Below are positions 52,526 to 60,601 of a stretch of 64,000 bases of DNA, in pieces. Source of the DNA: Paraburkholderia sp. BCC1886 (lineage in GTDB: Bacteria; Pseudomonadota; Gammaproteobacteria; Burkholderiales; Burkholderiaceae). The notes under the pieces were generated by a model. That model did no database searches. It had not been told where the DNA came from and saw only the letters and a program-made list of their open reading frames with translations. The position numbers were made by a program, and so were the translations under genes. Location of the stretch: positions 310,001-374,000 of the forward strand of contig NZ_CAAJGK010000096.1 of NCBI RefSeq assembly GCF_900996245.1. Reading direction: 5' to 3'. Numbering within the stretch: position 1 is the stretch's first letter; every line of letters starts with the position of its first letter.

Positions 52526-53344
52526 TCAATAGCCGCCTTTGACCGGCGCCGCTGCGCCCGCCGCTGCGCCCGCCGCTGTCTGCCTGTACGAAGCGGCGAG
52601 ATCCGCCGCCGCGCGGCTCAGCAGTCCGGTGTCCGTCCCTACCGCGACGAAGCTCGCGCCCGCCGCGAGATACTCGGCGGCAAACTCGCGATCCGGCGCC
52701 AGCACACCCGCCGCCTTGCCTGCGTCGCGCACGGTCGCGATGCCGTTGCGGATCGTCTCGCGCACGCGCGGATCGCCCGGCTTGCCGAGCAATCCCATCG
52801 ACGCACTCAGATCGGACGGCCCGAAGAACACGCCGTCCACGCCGTCGACCGCGGCAATCGCCGCGAGGTTCGCGACGGCTTCGCGCGTTTCCACCTGAAC
52901 CAGCACGCACAACTCGTCCGCAGCGTGCTGCAGATAGTCGGTCACCTTGTTCCAGCGCGACGCGCGCGCGAGGCCGCTCCCCACGCCGCGAATGCCCTGC
53001 GGCGGGTAACGCGTCGCGGCCACCGCATCGGCGGCCTGTTCAGCGGTATCGATCATCGGCAACAGCAGCGTCTGCGCGCCGATATCGAGTAACTGCTTGA
53101 TCAGCGCGCTATCGCTGCGGACCGGCCGCACTACCGGATGCGACGCATAAGCGGCGATCGACTGCAATTGCGCCAGCGTGCTGCGGACGTCGTTGGGCGC
53201 GTGTTCGTTGTCGATGAGCAGCCAGTCGAAGCCGGCGGTGGCCAGCAGTTCGCTGACGTACGGATCGGCGAGCGCGGCCCACAGGCCGAATTGCGGCCGG
53301 CCTTCGGCGAGCGCGCGTTTAAACGGGTTGTGCGGTAGTTGCAT
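52526..53344 (-). CDS. hpaI: HpaI 4-hydroxy-2-oxoheptanedioate aldolase
   Basis: A 272-residue class II aldolase that splits 4-hydroxy-2-oxo-heptane-1,7-dioate to pyruvate and succinate semialdehyde, the last step of homoprotocatechuate meta-cleavage. Active-site features are His48 in IDNEHAPND, Arg73 in VVRPVR, and the metal ligands in VQVETREA and FFGPSDLSASMG. The C-terminus carries an Ala/Gly repeat (AAGAAAGAAAP) absent from the E. coli enzyme. It is the last gene of the hpa operon and follows hpaH. Confidence 0.95.
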   Translation of the reverse strand: MQLPHNPFKRALAEGRPQFGLWAALADPYVSELLATAGFDWLLIDNEHAPNDVRSTLAQLQSIAAYASHPVVRPVRSDSALIKQLLDIGAQTLLLPMIDTAEQAADAVAATRYPPQGIRGVGSGLARASRWNKVTDYLQHAADELCVLVQVETREAVANLAAIAAVDGVDGVFFGPSDLSASMGLLGKPGDPRVRETIRNGIATVRDAGKAAGVLAPDREFAAEYLAAGASFVAVGTDTGLLSRAAADLAASYRQTAAGAAAGAAAPVKGGY

Positions 53345-53363
53345 GGTGTTCAGGCGGATAAAA

Positions 53364-53424
53364 GTCGGACGAGGTTTAGCTGAAGGTCGAACGAGGTTTG
53401 ACTCGAGGTCAAACGAAGTTCAGC
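53364..53424 (-). repeat. 22-bp repeats covering the hpaH stop codon
   Basis: Two 22-bp units (53364-53385, 53386-53407) and a partial third (53408-53424) share GTCNNACGANGTTT. The third contains the hpaH stop codon and last codons, so the array looks like copies of the gene's 3' end. It fills the gap between hpaH and hpaI. Confidence 0.8.
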
Positions 53425-54212
53425 GCGATGCCGCCGAGAGGACCGTAGTCGACATGGAAAGTGTCACCGGCGCGTGCGGCGATCGGCGCGGTAAACGAGC
53501 CGCTCAGGATCACGTCGTTCGCGTTCAGACTTTCGTCGTACGGCGCGATCTTGTTGGCGAGCCATGCGACGCCGGTGGCCGGATGATTCAGTACCGCGGC
53601 GGCAAGCCCGCTTTCCTCGACGGCGCCGTTCTTGTAGAGCAGCGCGCCGACCCAGCGCAGGTCCACCTCGAGTGGACGCACCGGCCGGCCGCCCAGCACG
53701 ATGCCGGCATTCGCCGCGAAGTCCGAGATGGTGTCGTAGACCTTGCGCGGCGCTTTGGTCTCGCGGTCGAACTGTTCGATGCGCGCGTCGATGATCTCCA
53801 CGGCAGGGCTCACGTACGCGGTCGCATCCAGCACGTCGAACAGCGTCACACCCGGTCCCTTCAACGGCTTGCCGAGGACGAACGCGAGTTCCACTTCCAC
53901 GCGCGGCGCGATGAAGCGATCGGCGCGAATGTCCTGGCCGGCCTCGATGAACATGCTGTCGAGCAGCGGCGCGTAGTCGGGTTCGTCGATCTGCGACGAG
54001 CGCTGCATCGCGCGCGACGTGAGACCGATCTTGCGGCCCTTGATGACATGGCCTTCGGCCAGTTTGAGCTTGACCCATTCGCGCTGGATCGCGTAACCGT
54101 CCTGCACGGTCATCTGCGGATACGCGGCGGAGAAGTGGCGTAACTGGGTGCGGGTTTTCTCGGCGTGATCGAGTTGAGCCGCCAGTTCGCGGATAGTCTG
54201 TTCGTCTAGCAT
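53409..54212 (-). CDS. hpaH: HpaH 2-oxo-hept-4-ene-1,7-dioate hydratase
   Basis: A 267-residue hydratase of the MhpD/FAH-related fold that adds water to 2-oxohept-4-ene-1,7-dioate before the aldolase. The metal ligands are visible as Glu106 and Glu108 in RVEVELAFVLG and a third Glu in PAVEIIDARI. KGRKIGLTSRAMQ and GSFTAPIAARAGD are typical of the HpaH group. It follows hpaF by 36 bp, with the repeat array at its 3' end before hpaI. Confidence 0.95.
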   Translation of the reverse strand: MLDEQTIRELAAQLDHAEKTRTQLRHFSAAYPQMTVQDGYAIQREWVKLKLAEGHVIKGRKIGLTSRAMQRSSQIDEPDYAPLLDSMFIEAGQDIRADRFIAPRVEVELAFVLGKPLKGPGVTLFDVLDATAYVSPAVEIIDARIEQFDRETKAPRKVYDTISDFAANAGIVLGGRPVRPLEVDLRWVGALLYKNGAVEESGLAAAVLNHPATGVAWLANKIAPYDESLNANDVILSGSFTAPIAARAGDTFHVDYGPLGGIALNFV

Positions 54213-54248
54213 GATGAGGATCCGGTGAAGCGTGCGAGGGCGGGCGTT

Positions 54249-54695
54249 CTACTTCTTGAAGCGCGCGTGCAGGTTGTTGTGCTTCCACGAACCGGCTTCG
54301 CTGAATTCGTTGATCTCCAGCGAGAGAGCCAGACCGTGCTGTTCGAATTGCGTAGCGAAGTGCTGCTTGATGCGCTCGAACAACGCGTCGCCGGTCGCTT
54401 TCTTTATGGCTTCGGAGCGGCCCGCGCCGATCTTCAGGTTGGCGTGCAGGAACGCGGCGTCGGGCTGGCCGTCGGCGATACTGTAGTGCTCGCAGCACAG
54501 CGCGCGCACGCGGATGCCGCCGAGCGGATAGACGCGCGGGTGGCCTTCCTGCCCGGAGTCCACGCATTGCGCGAGACACTGCGCGAGGCTCGCGCAGAGT
54601 TGGCCGATGCTGTCGGCGTTGGGGTTGGCATTGGCGTTGGCATTGGCCTCGCCTGCGGCGAGATTCGCGCTGTATTCCAGAGTCAGATGCGGCAT
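54249..54695 (-). CDS. hpaF: HpaF 5-carboxymethyl-2-hydroxymuconate isomerase
   Basis: A 148-residue tautomerase-superfamily enzyme. The ATG at 54695 places Pro as residue 2 (PHLTLEYSAN), the catalytic amino-terminal proline after Met removal; GAGGAA lies 6 nt before it, and this decides the start against the longer frame. It isomerises 5-carboxymethyl-2-hydroxymuconate before decarboxylation. An unusual insertion of Ala/Asn repeats (EANANANANPNAD, about residues 16-28) is encoded by a hexameric DNA repeat and makes it longer than the usual about 126-130 residues. It lies 43 bp after hpaD. Confidence 0.93.
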   Translation of the reverse strand: MPHLTLEYSANLAAGEANANANANPNADSIGQLCASLAQCLAQCVDSGQEGHPRVYPLGGIRVRALCCEHYSIADGQPDAAFLHANLKIGAGRSEAIKKATGDALFERIKQHFATQFEQHGLALSLEINEFSEAGSWKHNNLHARFKK

Positions 54696-54738
54696 GTCGG
54701 ATTCCTCGTCGTTCGTGCTGGCCGTTCCTGCTGGCCGT

Positions 54739-55602
54739 TCAGGCGGGCAGCGGCGTGACCGGAAAGATCGCGTTGATCTGACCGGTGCCCGAACTGCCGA
54801 AATACGGCGTGACCACTTCCACACGCCCCTCGTAACGATCCCAACCGAGTGCGCCGAGCAGCATCGCGGTATCGTGCATGCCGCCTTCGCCCCAGCATTT
54901 CTCGTTATAGAGCGGCAGCATCTCGCAGAAGGTTTTCCACTCGCCGGCTTCCCACAGATCGACCACCTTGCGGTCCATCTGTTCGAGAAACGGGCTCCAG
55001 ACTTTGTGCATGAACTGTTCGGCCGTGCCGTTGTTCGCGAAGTGGTGGCTCAACGAACCGCTCGCCAGAATCGCAACGGTGCCGTCGTAACGTTCTTCGA
55101 TTGCGCGCCGCACCGCGAGGCCGAAGCGCGCGCTGGTGTCGAGGTCGTGCCACATGCACCAGCCCGCGACCGAGACCGTTTTGAAGTGCTGGTCGCTATT
55201 CATGTAGCGCATCGGCACGAGCGTGCCGTATTCGAGTTCGAGCGTGGTCTGGCTGTGCGCGCGGCTTTTCACGCCCATTTCATTGGCGACTTCCGCGATC
55301 AGATCGCCGAGACCCACGTTGCCGGGGTACGCGTACGGCATGTTCTTGATGAAATGCGGCAGTTCGTTGCTCGTGTAGACGCCTTCGAATTGCGGTGCGC
55401 AATTAATGTGGTATTCGCTGTTCACGAGCCAGTGCACGTCGAATACGACGATCGTATCCACGCCCAGTTCGCGGCAACGCCGGCCGATTTCATGGTGACC
55501 GTCGATAGCCGGCTGACGGCAGCCTTTATGCGGACCGTCGAGTTCGGACAGATACAGCGACGGCACGTGCGTCACTTTGGCGGCGAGTGCGAGCTTGCCC
55601 AT
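54739..55602 (-). CDS. hpaD: HpaD 3,4-dihydroxyphenylacetate 2,3-dioxygenase
   Basis: A 287-residue class III (LigB-type) extradiol dioxygenase that opens homoprotocatechuate between C2 and C3. The N-terminus MGKLALAAKVTHVPSLYLSE and the segments HWLVNSEYHINC and GVYTSNELPHFI closely match E. coli HpaD/HpcB as I know it; histidines in THVPS and FDVHW are iron-ligand candidates. The start at 55602 overlaps the hpaE stop as TGATG, so the two are coupled. The longer upstream frame is the end of hpaE. Confidence 0.96.
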   Translation of the reverse strand: MGKLALAAKVTHVPSLYLSELDGPHKGCRQPAIDGHHEIGRRCRELGVDTIVVFDVHWLVNSEYHINCAPQFEGVYTSNELPHFIKNMPYAYPGNVGLGDLIAEVANEMGVKSRAHSQTTLELEYGTLVPMRYMNSDQHFKTVSVAGWCMWHDLDTSARFGLAVRRAIEERYDGTVAILASGSLSHHFANNGTAEQFMHKVWSPFLEQMDRKVVDLWEAGEWKTFCEMLPLYNEKCWGEGGMHDTAMLLGALGWDRYEGRVEVVTPYFGSSGTGQINAIFPVTPLPA

Positions 55603-57059
55603 CACACCCCCCAGCGCGGAATGTGATGCGAGCCGAGCGACACGCAGATGTTTTTCGGTTCGAGGAACACTTCGTAGCTCCACGTGCCGCCTTCACGGCC
55701 GACCCCGGATGCTTTGGTGCCGCCGAACGGTTGCCGCAGATCGCGCACGTTCTGACTGTTGACGAAACACATGCCCGCTTCGACCGCGGCGGCGACGCGA
55801 TGCGCGCGGCCGGTGTTCTCGGTCCAGATGTAGCTCGACAAGCCGTACGAGATGTCGTTGGCCAGCCGGATGGCATCGGCTTCGTCGTCGAACGGAATCA
55901 GGCAGGCGACCGGACCGAAGATTTCTTCCTGCGCGATGCGCATGCGATTGTCGACATCGACGAACACCGTGGGCGCGACGAAGTTGCCTTTGCGCATCGC
56001 GTCGGGCAAGGCCGGCAGATCGAGGCCGCCGCATGCGAGCGTCGCGCCTTCCTTCGGACCGAGCTCGATATAGCTGCGCACTTTGGCCAGATGCGCCTGG
56101 CTGATCATCGGCCCGACGATCGTGCTGTCGGCGAGCGGATCGCCCACGCTGATCCGCTTCGCGCGCTCGATGAAGCGCTCGGCAAAACGCGTGTAAATGG
56201 AGCGCTGCACGAGGATGCGCGAGCCTGCCGTGCAGCGCTCGCCGTTGTTCGAGAAGATCATGAAGACGGCGGCGTCGAGCGCGCGTTCGAAGTCGGCGTC
56301 GTCGAAAATCACGAACGGCGATTTGCCGCCGAGTTCCATCGAAAACTTTTTCAGGCCCGCGCTTTGTACGATGCGGTTGCCGGTGGCCGTGGAGCCGGTG
56401 AACGACACCGCGTGCACATCGGGATGCGCGACCAGCGGTTCGCCGGTGTCCTTGCCGTAGCCGTGCACCACGTTCAGCACGCCGGCCGGAATGCCGGCTT
56501 CCAGCGCAAGCTGGCCGAGCATCGAAGCGGTGAGCGGCGACAGTTCGCTCATCTTCAACACGGCGGTGTTGCCGAACGCGAGGCAGGGTGCGACCTTCCA
56601 CGTCGCGGTCATGAACGGCACGTTCCACGGCGAGATCAGCGCGCACACGCCGACCGGATGGAAGAGCGTGTAGTTCAGATGCGTGTCGGTGGGGTAGGTG
56701 TGACCATCGACGCGCGTGCACATCTCCGCGAAATAGCTGAAGTTGTCGGCGGCGCGCGGCACGAGTTGCTTGCGCGTTTGCGAGATCGTCTGGCCGGTGT
56801 CCTTAGTCTCGGTTTCCGAAATCTCGGGGACGTTCTTCGCGATCAGTTCGCCGAGCTTGCGGACCCGCTTCGCACGTTCGGCGGCCGGTTGGGCGGCCCA
56901 TGCGGGGAACGCCGCTTTGGCCGCCTGCACGGCGGCGTCCACTTCCTGCGTGCCGCCTCGCGCGACTTCGGCGAGCACTTCCTGTGTCGCCGGGTTCACG
57001 GTTTCAAAATAATCCTTGCCGGCTACCGCCTGGCCGTCGATCAGATGGTCGATACGCAT
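55602..57059 (-). CDS. hpaE: HpaE 5-carboxymethyl-2-hydroxymuconate semialdehyde dehydrogenase
   Basis: A 485-residue NAD-dependent aldehyde dehydrogenase that oxidises the ring-fission semialdehyde made by HpaD. Catalytic residues are Asn146 in SPWNVP, Glu242 in MELGGKSP and Cys276 in NNGERCTAG. The order E-D overlapping matches other hpa operons. The ATG at 57059 follows AAGAAGGAGACAAG. The 70-bp gap to hpaG2 holds three 10-bp repeats. Confidence 0.95.
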   Translation of the reverse strand: MRIDHLIDGQAVAGKDYFETVNPATQEVLAEVARGGTQEVDAAVQAAKAAFPAWAAQPAAERAKRVRKLGELIAKNVPEISETETKDTGQTISQTRKQLVPRAADNFSYFAEMCTRVDGHTYPTDTHLNYTLFHPVGVCALISPWNVPFMTATWKVAPCLAFGNTAVLKMSELSPLTASMLGQLALEAGIPAGVLNVVHGYGKDTGEPLVAHPDVHAVSFTGSTATGNRIVQSAGLKKFSMELGGKSPFVIFDDADFERALDAAVFMIFSNNGERCTAGSRILVQRSIYTRFAERFIERAKRISVGDPLADSTIVGPMISQAHLAKVRSYIELGPKEGATLACGGLDLPALPDAMRKGNFVAPTVFVDVDNRMRIAQEEIFGPVACLIPFDDEADAIRLANDISYGLSSYIWTENTGRAHRVAAAVEAGMCFVNSQNVRDLRQPFGGTKASGVGREGGTWSYEVFLEPKNICVSLGSHHIPRWGV

Positions 57060-57090
57060 ACTTGTCTCCTTCTTTTATTCATGGGGCCAA

Positions 57091-57120
57091 CGTGAGCGGA
57101 TTTGAGCGGACTTGAGCGCC
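57091..57120 (-). repeat. three 10-bp repeats between hpaG2 and hpaE
   Basis: CGTGAGCGGA, TTTGAGCGGA and CTTGAGCGCC are contiguous at 57091-57120, between the hpaG2 stop and the hpaE start. Confidence 0.7.
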
Positions 57121-57129
57121 CATGCCCGC

Positions 57130-57888
57130 TCACGCGCGGCCGAAATCCGCATCCGAACCGATGGTGTTGACGAGACGTCCGAGGCCGTCGATTTCGCACA
57201 CCACTTCGTCGCCGCTATTCACGTTGACGATGCCTTCCGGCGTGCCGGTCAGGATCACGTCGCCCGGGGCGAGCGTCATGAAGCCGCTCAGGTATTCGAT
57301 CAACGCGGGAATGTCCGTCACCAGGTCGCGCGTATTGCCGTGCTGTTGCCGCGTACCATTGACGAACGTGCGCAGTTCCAGTTGCGTGACGTCGGCGATG
57401 TCCGCGGCGTCGACGAACCAGGGGCCGAGCACCGTGCCGCCGTCGCGATTCTTCACGCGCAGGTTGGGGCGGTAGTAGTTTTCCAGGTAATCGCGAATCG
57501 CATAGTCGTTCGCGATCATGTAGCCGGCCACGTACTGCAACGCGTTTTCGCGCCTGACATTCTGTGCGGTCCGGCCGATCACCACAGCCAGTTCGCACTC
57601 GTAGTGCATGAACGCGACGCCCTCAGGACGGCGCGTCACGCCGCGATGACCGAGCACGGTTCCCGGTCCCTTAAGAAACACCAGCGGCTCTTCCTGCTGG
57701 TTGAACTGCAACTCCTTCGCGTGCTCGGCATAGTTCAGGCCGAGCGCGAAGATCGTACCGACTTCGATGGGCGCGAGCCATACGACTTCGTCTTCGCGAC
57801 GGACGCGGCCGTCCGCGAGAAGCACGCCCTGGGCGTGCGGGTAGGCTTCGTGAATGGCGCCTGCATAGGCGACGCGGCCGCGCATCAT
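57130..57888 (-). CDS. hpaG: HpaG2 decarboxylase/isomerase subunit
   Basis: A 252-residue FAH-fold enzyme, the C-terminal half of the E. coli HpaG bifunctional decarboxylase/isomerase, here a separate gene. It decarboxylates 5-oxopent-3-ene-1,2,5-tricarboxylate. Metal ligands are in FMHYECELAVVIGR (Glu-x-Glu) and NDYAIRDYLEN; GLNYAEHAKE and TGTPEGIVNVNSGDEV are also typical. ATG 57888 is chosen because AGGAG lies 7 nt upstream and it overlaps the hpaG1 stop (ATGA); the next codon is also ATG. Confidence 0.93.
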   Translation of the reverse strand: MMRGRVAYAGAIHEAYPHAQGVLLADGRVRREDEVVWLAPIEVGTIFALGLNYAEHAKELQFNQQEEPLVFLKGPGTVLGHRGVTRRPEGVAFMHYECELAVVIGRTAQNVRRENALQYVAGYMIANDYAIRDYLENYYRPNLRVKNRDGGTVLGPWFVDAADIADVTQLELRTFVNGTRQQHGNTRDLVTDIPALIEYLSGFMTLAPGDVILTGTPEGIVNVNSGDEVVCEIDGLGRLVNTIGSDADFGRA

Positions 57889-58661
57889 CGTGATTCTCCT
57901 TGCGGCTTCGTTGCGGTGCCGACGAACCCGATAACAAGCGGCGGCCATGATCCGATCGACAGCGTGGCCGTGTCGCCGGCATGGGCAACCGGCGACGCGT
58001 GCGGTACGCCGAGCGTGATGACGTCGCCCGCGCTGAGCGTCATGAAGTCGGTCACATCGGCGAGAAGTTGCGCGACGTGGCGCACCGACGTGGCGGTGCT
58101 CGCCGTGAAGGCGTCCCGTCCTTGAAGTTGCACGCGAATGGGCAGATCGTCCGGTGTCGCGACATGATGCGCCGCCACGACAGCCGGCCCGATCACACAG
58201 AAACCGTCGCGCGCGCGAAAGCGCACCGATGGCCGGTACACGCTTGCATGCGGCACGCTCAGGTCGGCCACCAGCGTGTACCCGGCGATATGGTCGACAG
58301 CCCGAGCGGCGCTCACGCGGGTGGCAGTGCGGCCGATCACGATGCCAAGCGATGCGCCGACCTGCACGCCCGCGCTGTCGTCCGGAACGACCACTTGCGC
58401 GCGATGCCCCGCCAGCGTATTGCGCGGCTTCACATACAGCACCGGCGCCTGCGGCGGCGCTTTGTACGGCGCAGCGTGCACGGCGTCGCCGAGTGCCGCG
58501 AGCGCCGCCCGGTCGTTCAGCAAAGTGCCGTACACGGTGCCGGTGACCGGCGCGCGGCAGGCCGTGCCGCTTGCGAGCAGTGCAATGGCGCCGGCCGCAT
58601 CCACGTCGCGAGGCAGCGCCTCGCCTTCCGGGTGCAATAGATAATCCGCAACTGCAAACAT
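57885..58661 (-). CDS. hpaG: HpaG1 isomerase/decarboxylase subunit
   Basis: A 258-residue FAH-fold protein, counterpart of the N-terminal half of HpaG. Landmarks are LYVKPRNTLAGH, GASLGIVIGRTATRV (the acidic Glu-x-Glu is weak here) and LSAGDVITLGVPHASP. It would carry the isomerase step. ATG 58661 has GGAGACAG upstream and lies 26 nt downstream of the operator. It is the first gene of the hpa operon and overlaps hpaG2. Confidence 0.9.
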   Translation of the reverse strand: MFAVADYLLHPEGEALPRDVDAAGAIALLASGTACRAPVTGTVYGTLLNDRAALAALGDAVHAAPYKAPPQAPVLYVKPRNTLAGHRAQVVVPDDSAGVQVGASLGIVIGRTATRVSAARAVDHIAGYTLVADLSVPHASVYRPSVRFRARDGFCVIGPAVVAAHHVATPDDLPIRVQLQGRDAFTASTATSVRHVAQLLADVTDFMTLSAGDVITLGVPHASPVAHAGDTATLSIGSWPPLVIGFVGTATKPQGESR

Positions 58662-58686
58662 AAACTGGCTGTCTCCGGGGGAAACC

Positions 58687-58700
58687 ACTAACATGTTAGT
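58687..58700 (-). promoter_or_regulatory. HpaR operator, perfect palindrome
   Basis: ACTAACATGTTAGT is a perfect 14-bp palindrome, the size and form of a MarR-family site. It lies directly downstream of the -10 hexamer of the hpaG1 promoter, over the expected start point, where a bound repressor would block transcription. The divergent hpaR gene is 98 bp away. Confidence 0.85.
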
Positions 58701-58730
58701 AGTATTGCGCTTGATATGATCCAGCGTCAA
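58701..58730 (-). promoter_or_regulatory. sigma-70-type promoter of the hpa operon
   Basis: On the minus strand TTGACG (complement of 58725-58730) and AATACT (complement of 58701-58706) are separated by 18 bp. CAATAC with 17 bp is an equal choice. The palindrome at 58687-58700 follows at once. Confidence 0.75.
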
Positions 58731-58797
58731 TGGTCTCCAGGCCGTTCGCGGGTTTTCCCTAAAGCTCCGCCGGCCGCTCTTAACCGATCCTGCCTAC

Positions 58798-59283
58798 ATG
58801 TCCGCATCTGCTCTCAAGTCCGCCGCCAAGCCGGCCTCCATTCGCGTGTTGCACCGCAACCTGCCGATGCTGTTGCTACGTGCCCGCGAAAAAATGATGG
58901 AGCGCTTCCGTCCGCTGATTACCGCGCATGGTCTCACCGAACAGCAGTGGCGGGTAATCCGCGCGCTCAATGAACACGGTCCGATGGAGCCGCGGCAAAT
59001 CTCCGACCTCTGCACGATTTCGAGTCCGAGCATGGCCGGCGTCCTCGCGCGCATGGAGAGCATGGATCTCGTAACGAAGGAGCGTTTCGCGGAAGACCAG
59101 CGTCGCGTGCTGGTGTCGCTCACGAAGACCAGTGTGGCGCTGGTGCGGGTCATTTCGAAAGAACTCGAGGCGCACTATCGCGAACTGGAAAACAAGGTGG
59201 GAACCGAGATCGTCGAGCGCGTCTATCGTGCGGTGGACGATCTGCTGGCAGGGTTGGAGGACGAGGAGCCGGCAGACGAGTAG
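58798..59283 (+). CDS. hpaR: HpaR MarR-family repressor
   Basis: A 161-residue winged-helix regulator of the MarR family, the usual repressor of hpaGEDFHI. The recognition segment is TISSPSMAGVLARMESMDLV with the wing RFAEDQRRVLVSLT. It is divergent from hpaG1 and beside the palindromic operator. It should be released by 4-hydroxyphenylacetate or homoprotocatechuate in the cell, as in E. coli. The N-terminus (SALKSAAKPAS) is a short extension. Autoregulation through the same operator is possible. Confidence 0.93.
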   Translation: MSASALKSAAKPASIRVLHRNLPMLLLRAREKMMERFRPLITAHGLTEQQWRVIRALNEHGPMEPRQISDLCTISSPSMAGVLARMESMDLVTKERFAEDQRRVLVSLTKTSVALVRVISKELEAHYRELENKVGTEIVERVYRAVDDLLAGLEDEEPADE

Positions 59284-59308
59284 AAGCCGGCGCGCGAGGG
59301 GTGGCGTG

Positions 59309-60445
59309 TCACCAGCCGTGAAAGCGTCGCCACACCGCCGTTTCGCCATCCGGCGATACCGCGTGATACTCGGGAAACTGCGCGCCGGTCGCGCACGCAT
59401 GATTGGGCAGAATGCGCAGTTTCATGCCGATCGGAAAGCGTTGCGCGATGTCTTCGTCCGGTGCGTTGTCGCGCGTCGACGAGAGAATCCCATGCTCCTG
59501 ATTCGCGCCGCTCACGAGATAGCCGGAGAGCGGTGTGCCGTTCAGCAGACACGGTTGCCCATAACCGAAATCGTGAGCCTGTTTCGACGTGCCGCGGTCG
59601 CGGCTCATCGCCATCCAGCCCGCGTCGAGAATCGCCCAGCCTTTTTCCGCCTGATGGCCGATCACGGTGGTGAGCACGCTGAGCGCGATGTCGTCGAGCG
59701 CGCACACGCCGACGTTGTGCATCACGAGATCGAAGAACACATACACGCCCGCGCGCAGTTCGGTGACGCCTTCGAGTTGCGCCGCGGCTAAAGCGGTGGG
59801 CGTGGAGCCGACGCTGACCGCCGGGCACGCAATGCCGGCCGCGCGCAGACGCTCCGCCGCACGCACGCAACCGGCACGCTCCTGCGCGGCCAGCGCCGTA
59901 AGCGCTGCGGCATCGCGCAACTCGTAGCTGGAGCCCGCGTGGGTCATCACGCCGCCGACCATCACGCCGTTCTCATGCAGAATGCGTCCGACTTCGAGCA
60001 GCGTGTCCTGCTCCGGCGTGATGCCCGAGCGGTGGCCGTCGGTGTCCACTTCGATCCATACCTCGAAGATTTCGCCGTGCTGCTCGCCAAAGGCGGCAAT
60101 TGCCGCGGCCGCCGTGGGATTGTCGACGACGAGTTTTAGCGCGCAGCCCTGGCGGCGCAGTGCGAGCGCGCGCGGCAACTTCGCGGGCGCGATGCCGACG
60201 GCGTACAGGATGTCTTCCACGCCCGCGGCAAAGAACGCTTCCGCTTCTTTCAGCGTCGACACGGTGATGCCGTGCGCCCCCGCTACCAGTTGCGCGCGCA
60301 CGACGTCGAGGCATTTGCTGGTCTTCACATGCGGTCGGAAAGCGACGCCCAGCATGTTGGCCTGTGCCTGCATGCGCGCGATGTTCTTCTGCATTCTGGC
60401 CATGTCGATAACGGCTGCGGGGGTGTCGAGATGCTCAGGTTTCAT
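59309..60445 (-). CDS. DSD1/D-threonine-aldolase-like PLP enzyme
   Basis: A 378-residue fold-type III PLP enzyme of the alanine-racemase-like DSD1/D-threonine aldolase group. The PLP lysine is Lys41 in RPHVKTSKC. THAGSSY and a C-terminal domain with metal-ligand candidates follow. It would act on D-threonine, D-serine or a related D-3-hydroxy amino acid; the exact substrate is unclear. It converges on hpaR across 25 bp and is divergent from the sulfotransferase-like gene, so it is not part of the hpa operon. Confidence 0.88.
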   Translation of the reverse strand: MKPEHLDTPAAVIDMARMQKNIARMQAQANMLGVAFRPHVKTSKCLDVVRAQLVAGAHGITVSTLKEAEAFFAAGVEDILYAVGIAPAKLPRALALRRQGCALKLVVDNPTAAAAIAAFGEQHGEIFEVWIEVDTDGHRSGITPEQDTLLEVGRILHENGVMVGGVMTHAGSSYELRDAAALTALAAQERAGCVRAAERLRAAGIACPAVSVGSTPTALAAAQLEGVTELRAGVYVFFDLVMHNVGVCALDDIALSVLTTVIGHQAEKGWAILDAGWMAMSRDRGTSKQAHDFGYGQPCLLNGTPLSGYLVSGANQEHGILSSTRDNAPDEDIAQRFPIGMKLRILPNHACATGAQFPEYHAVSPDGETAVWRRFHGW

Positions 60446-60601
60446 GCGTTCACCGGTAGAAGGGGAGAGTGGCGAAGTCGTGCGCGCGTGTTTGCCGGCT
60501 AGCCGGCATGACCCGCTAAACTGTGCGCCTGAGCCGGATGGCAGGGTGCCGTGCCGGCCATTCTATCGATTCGTCGAAGCTTGTACTGGAAGAGATGTCC
60601 G

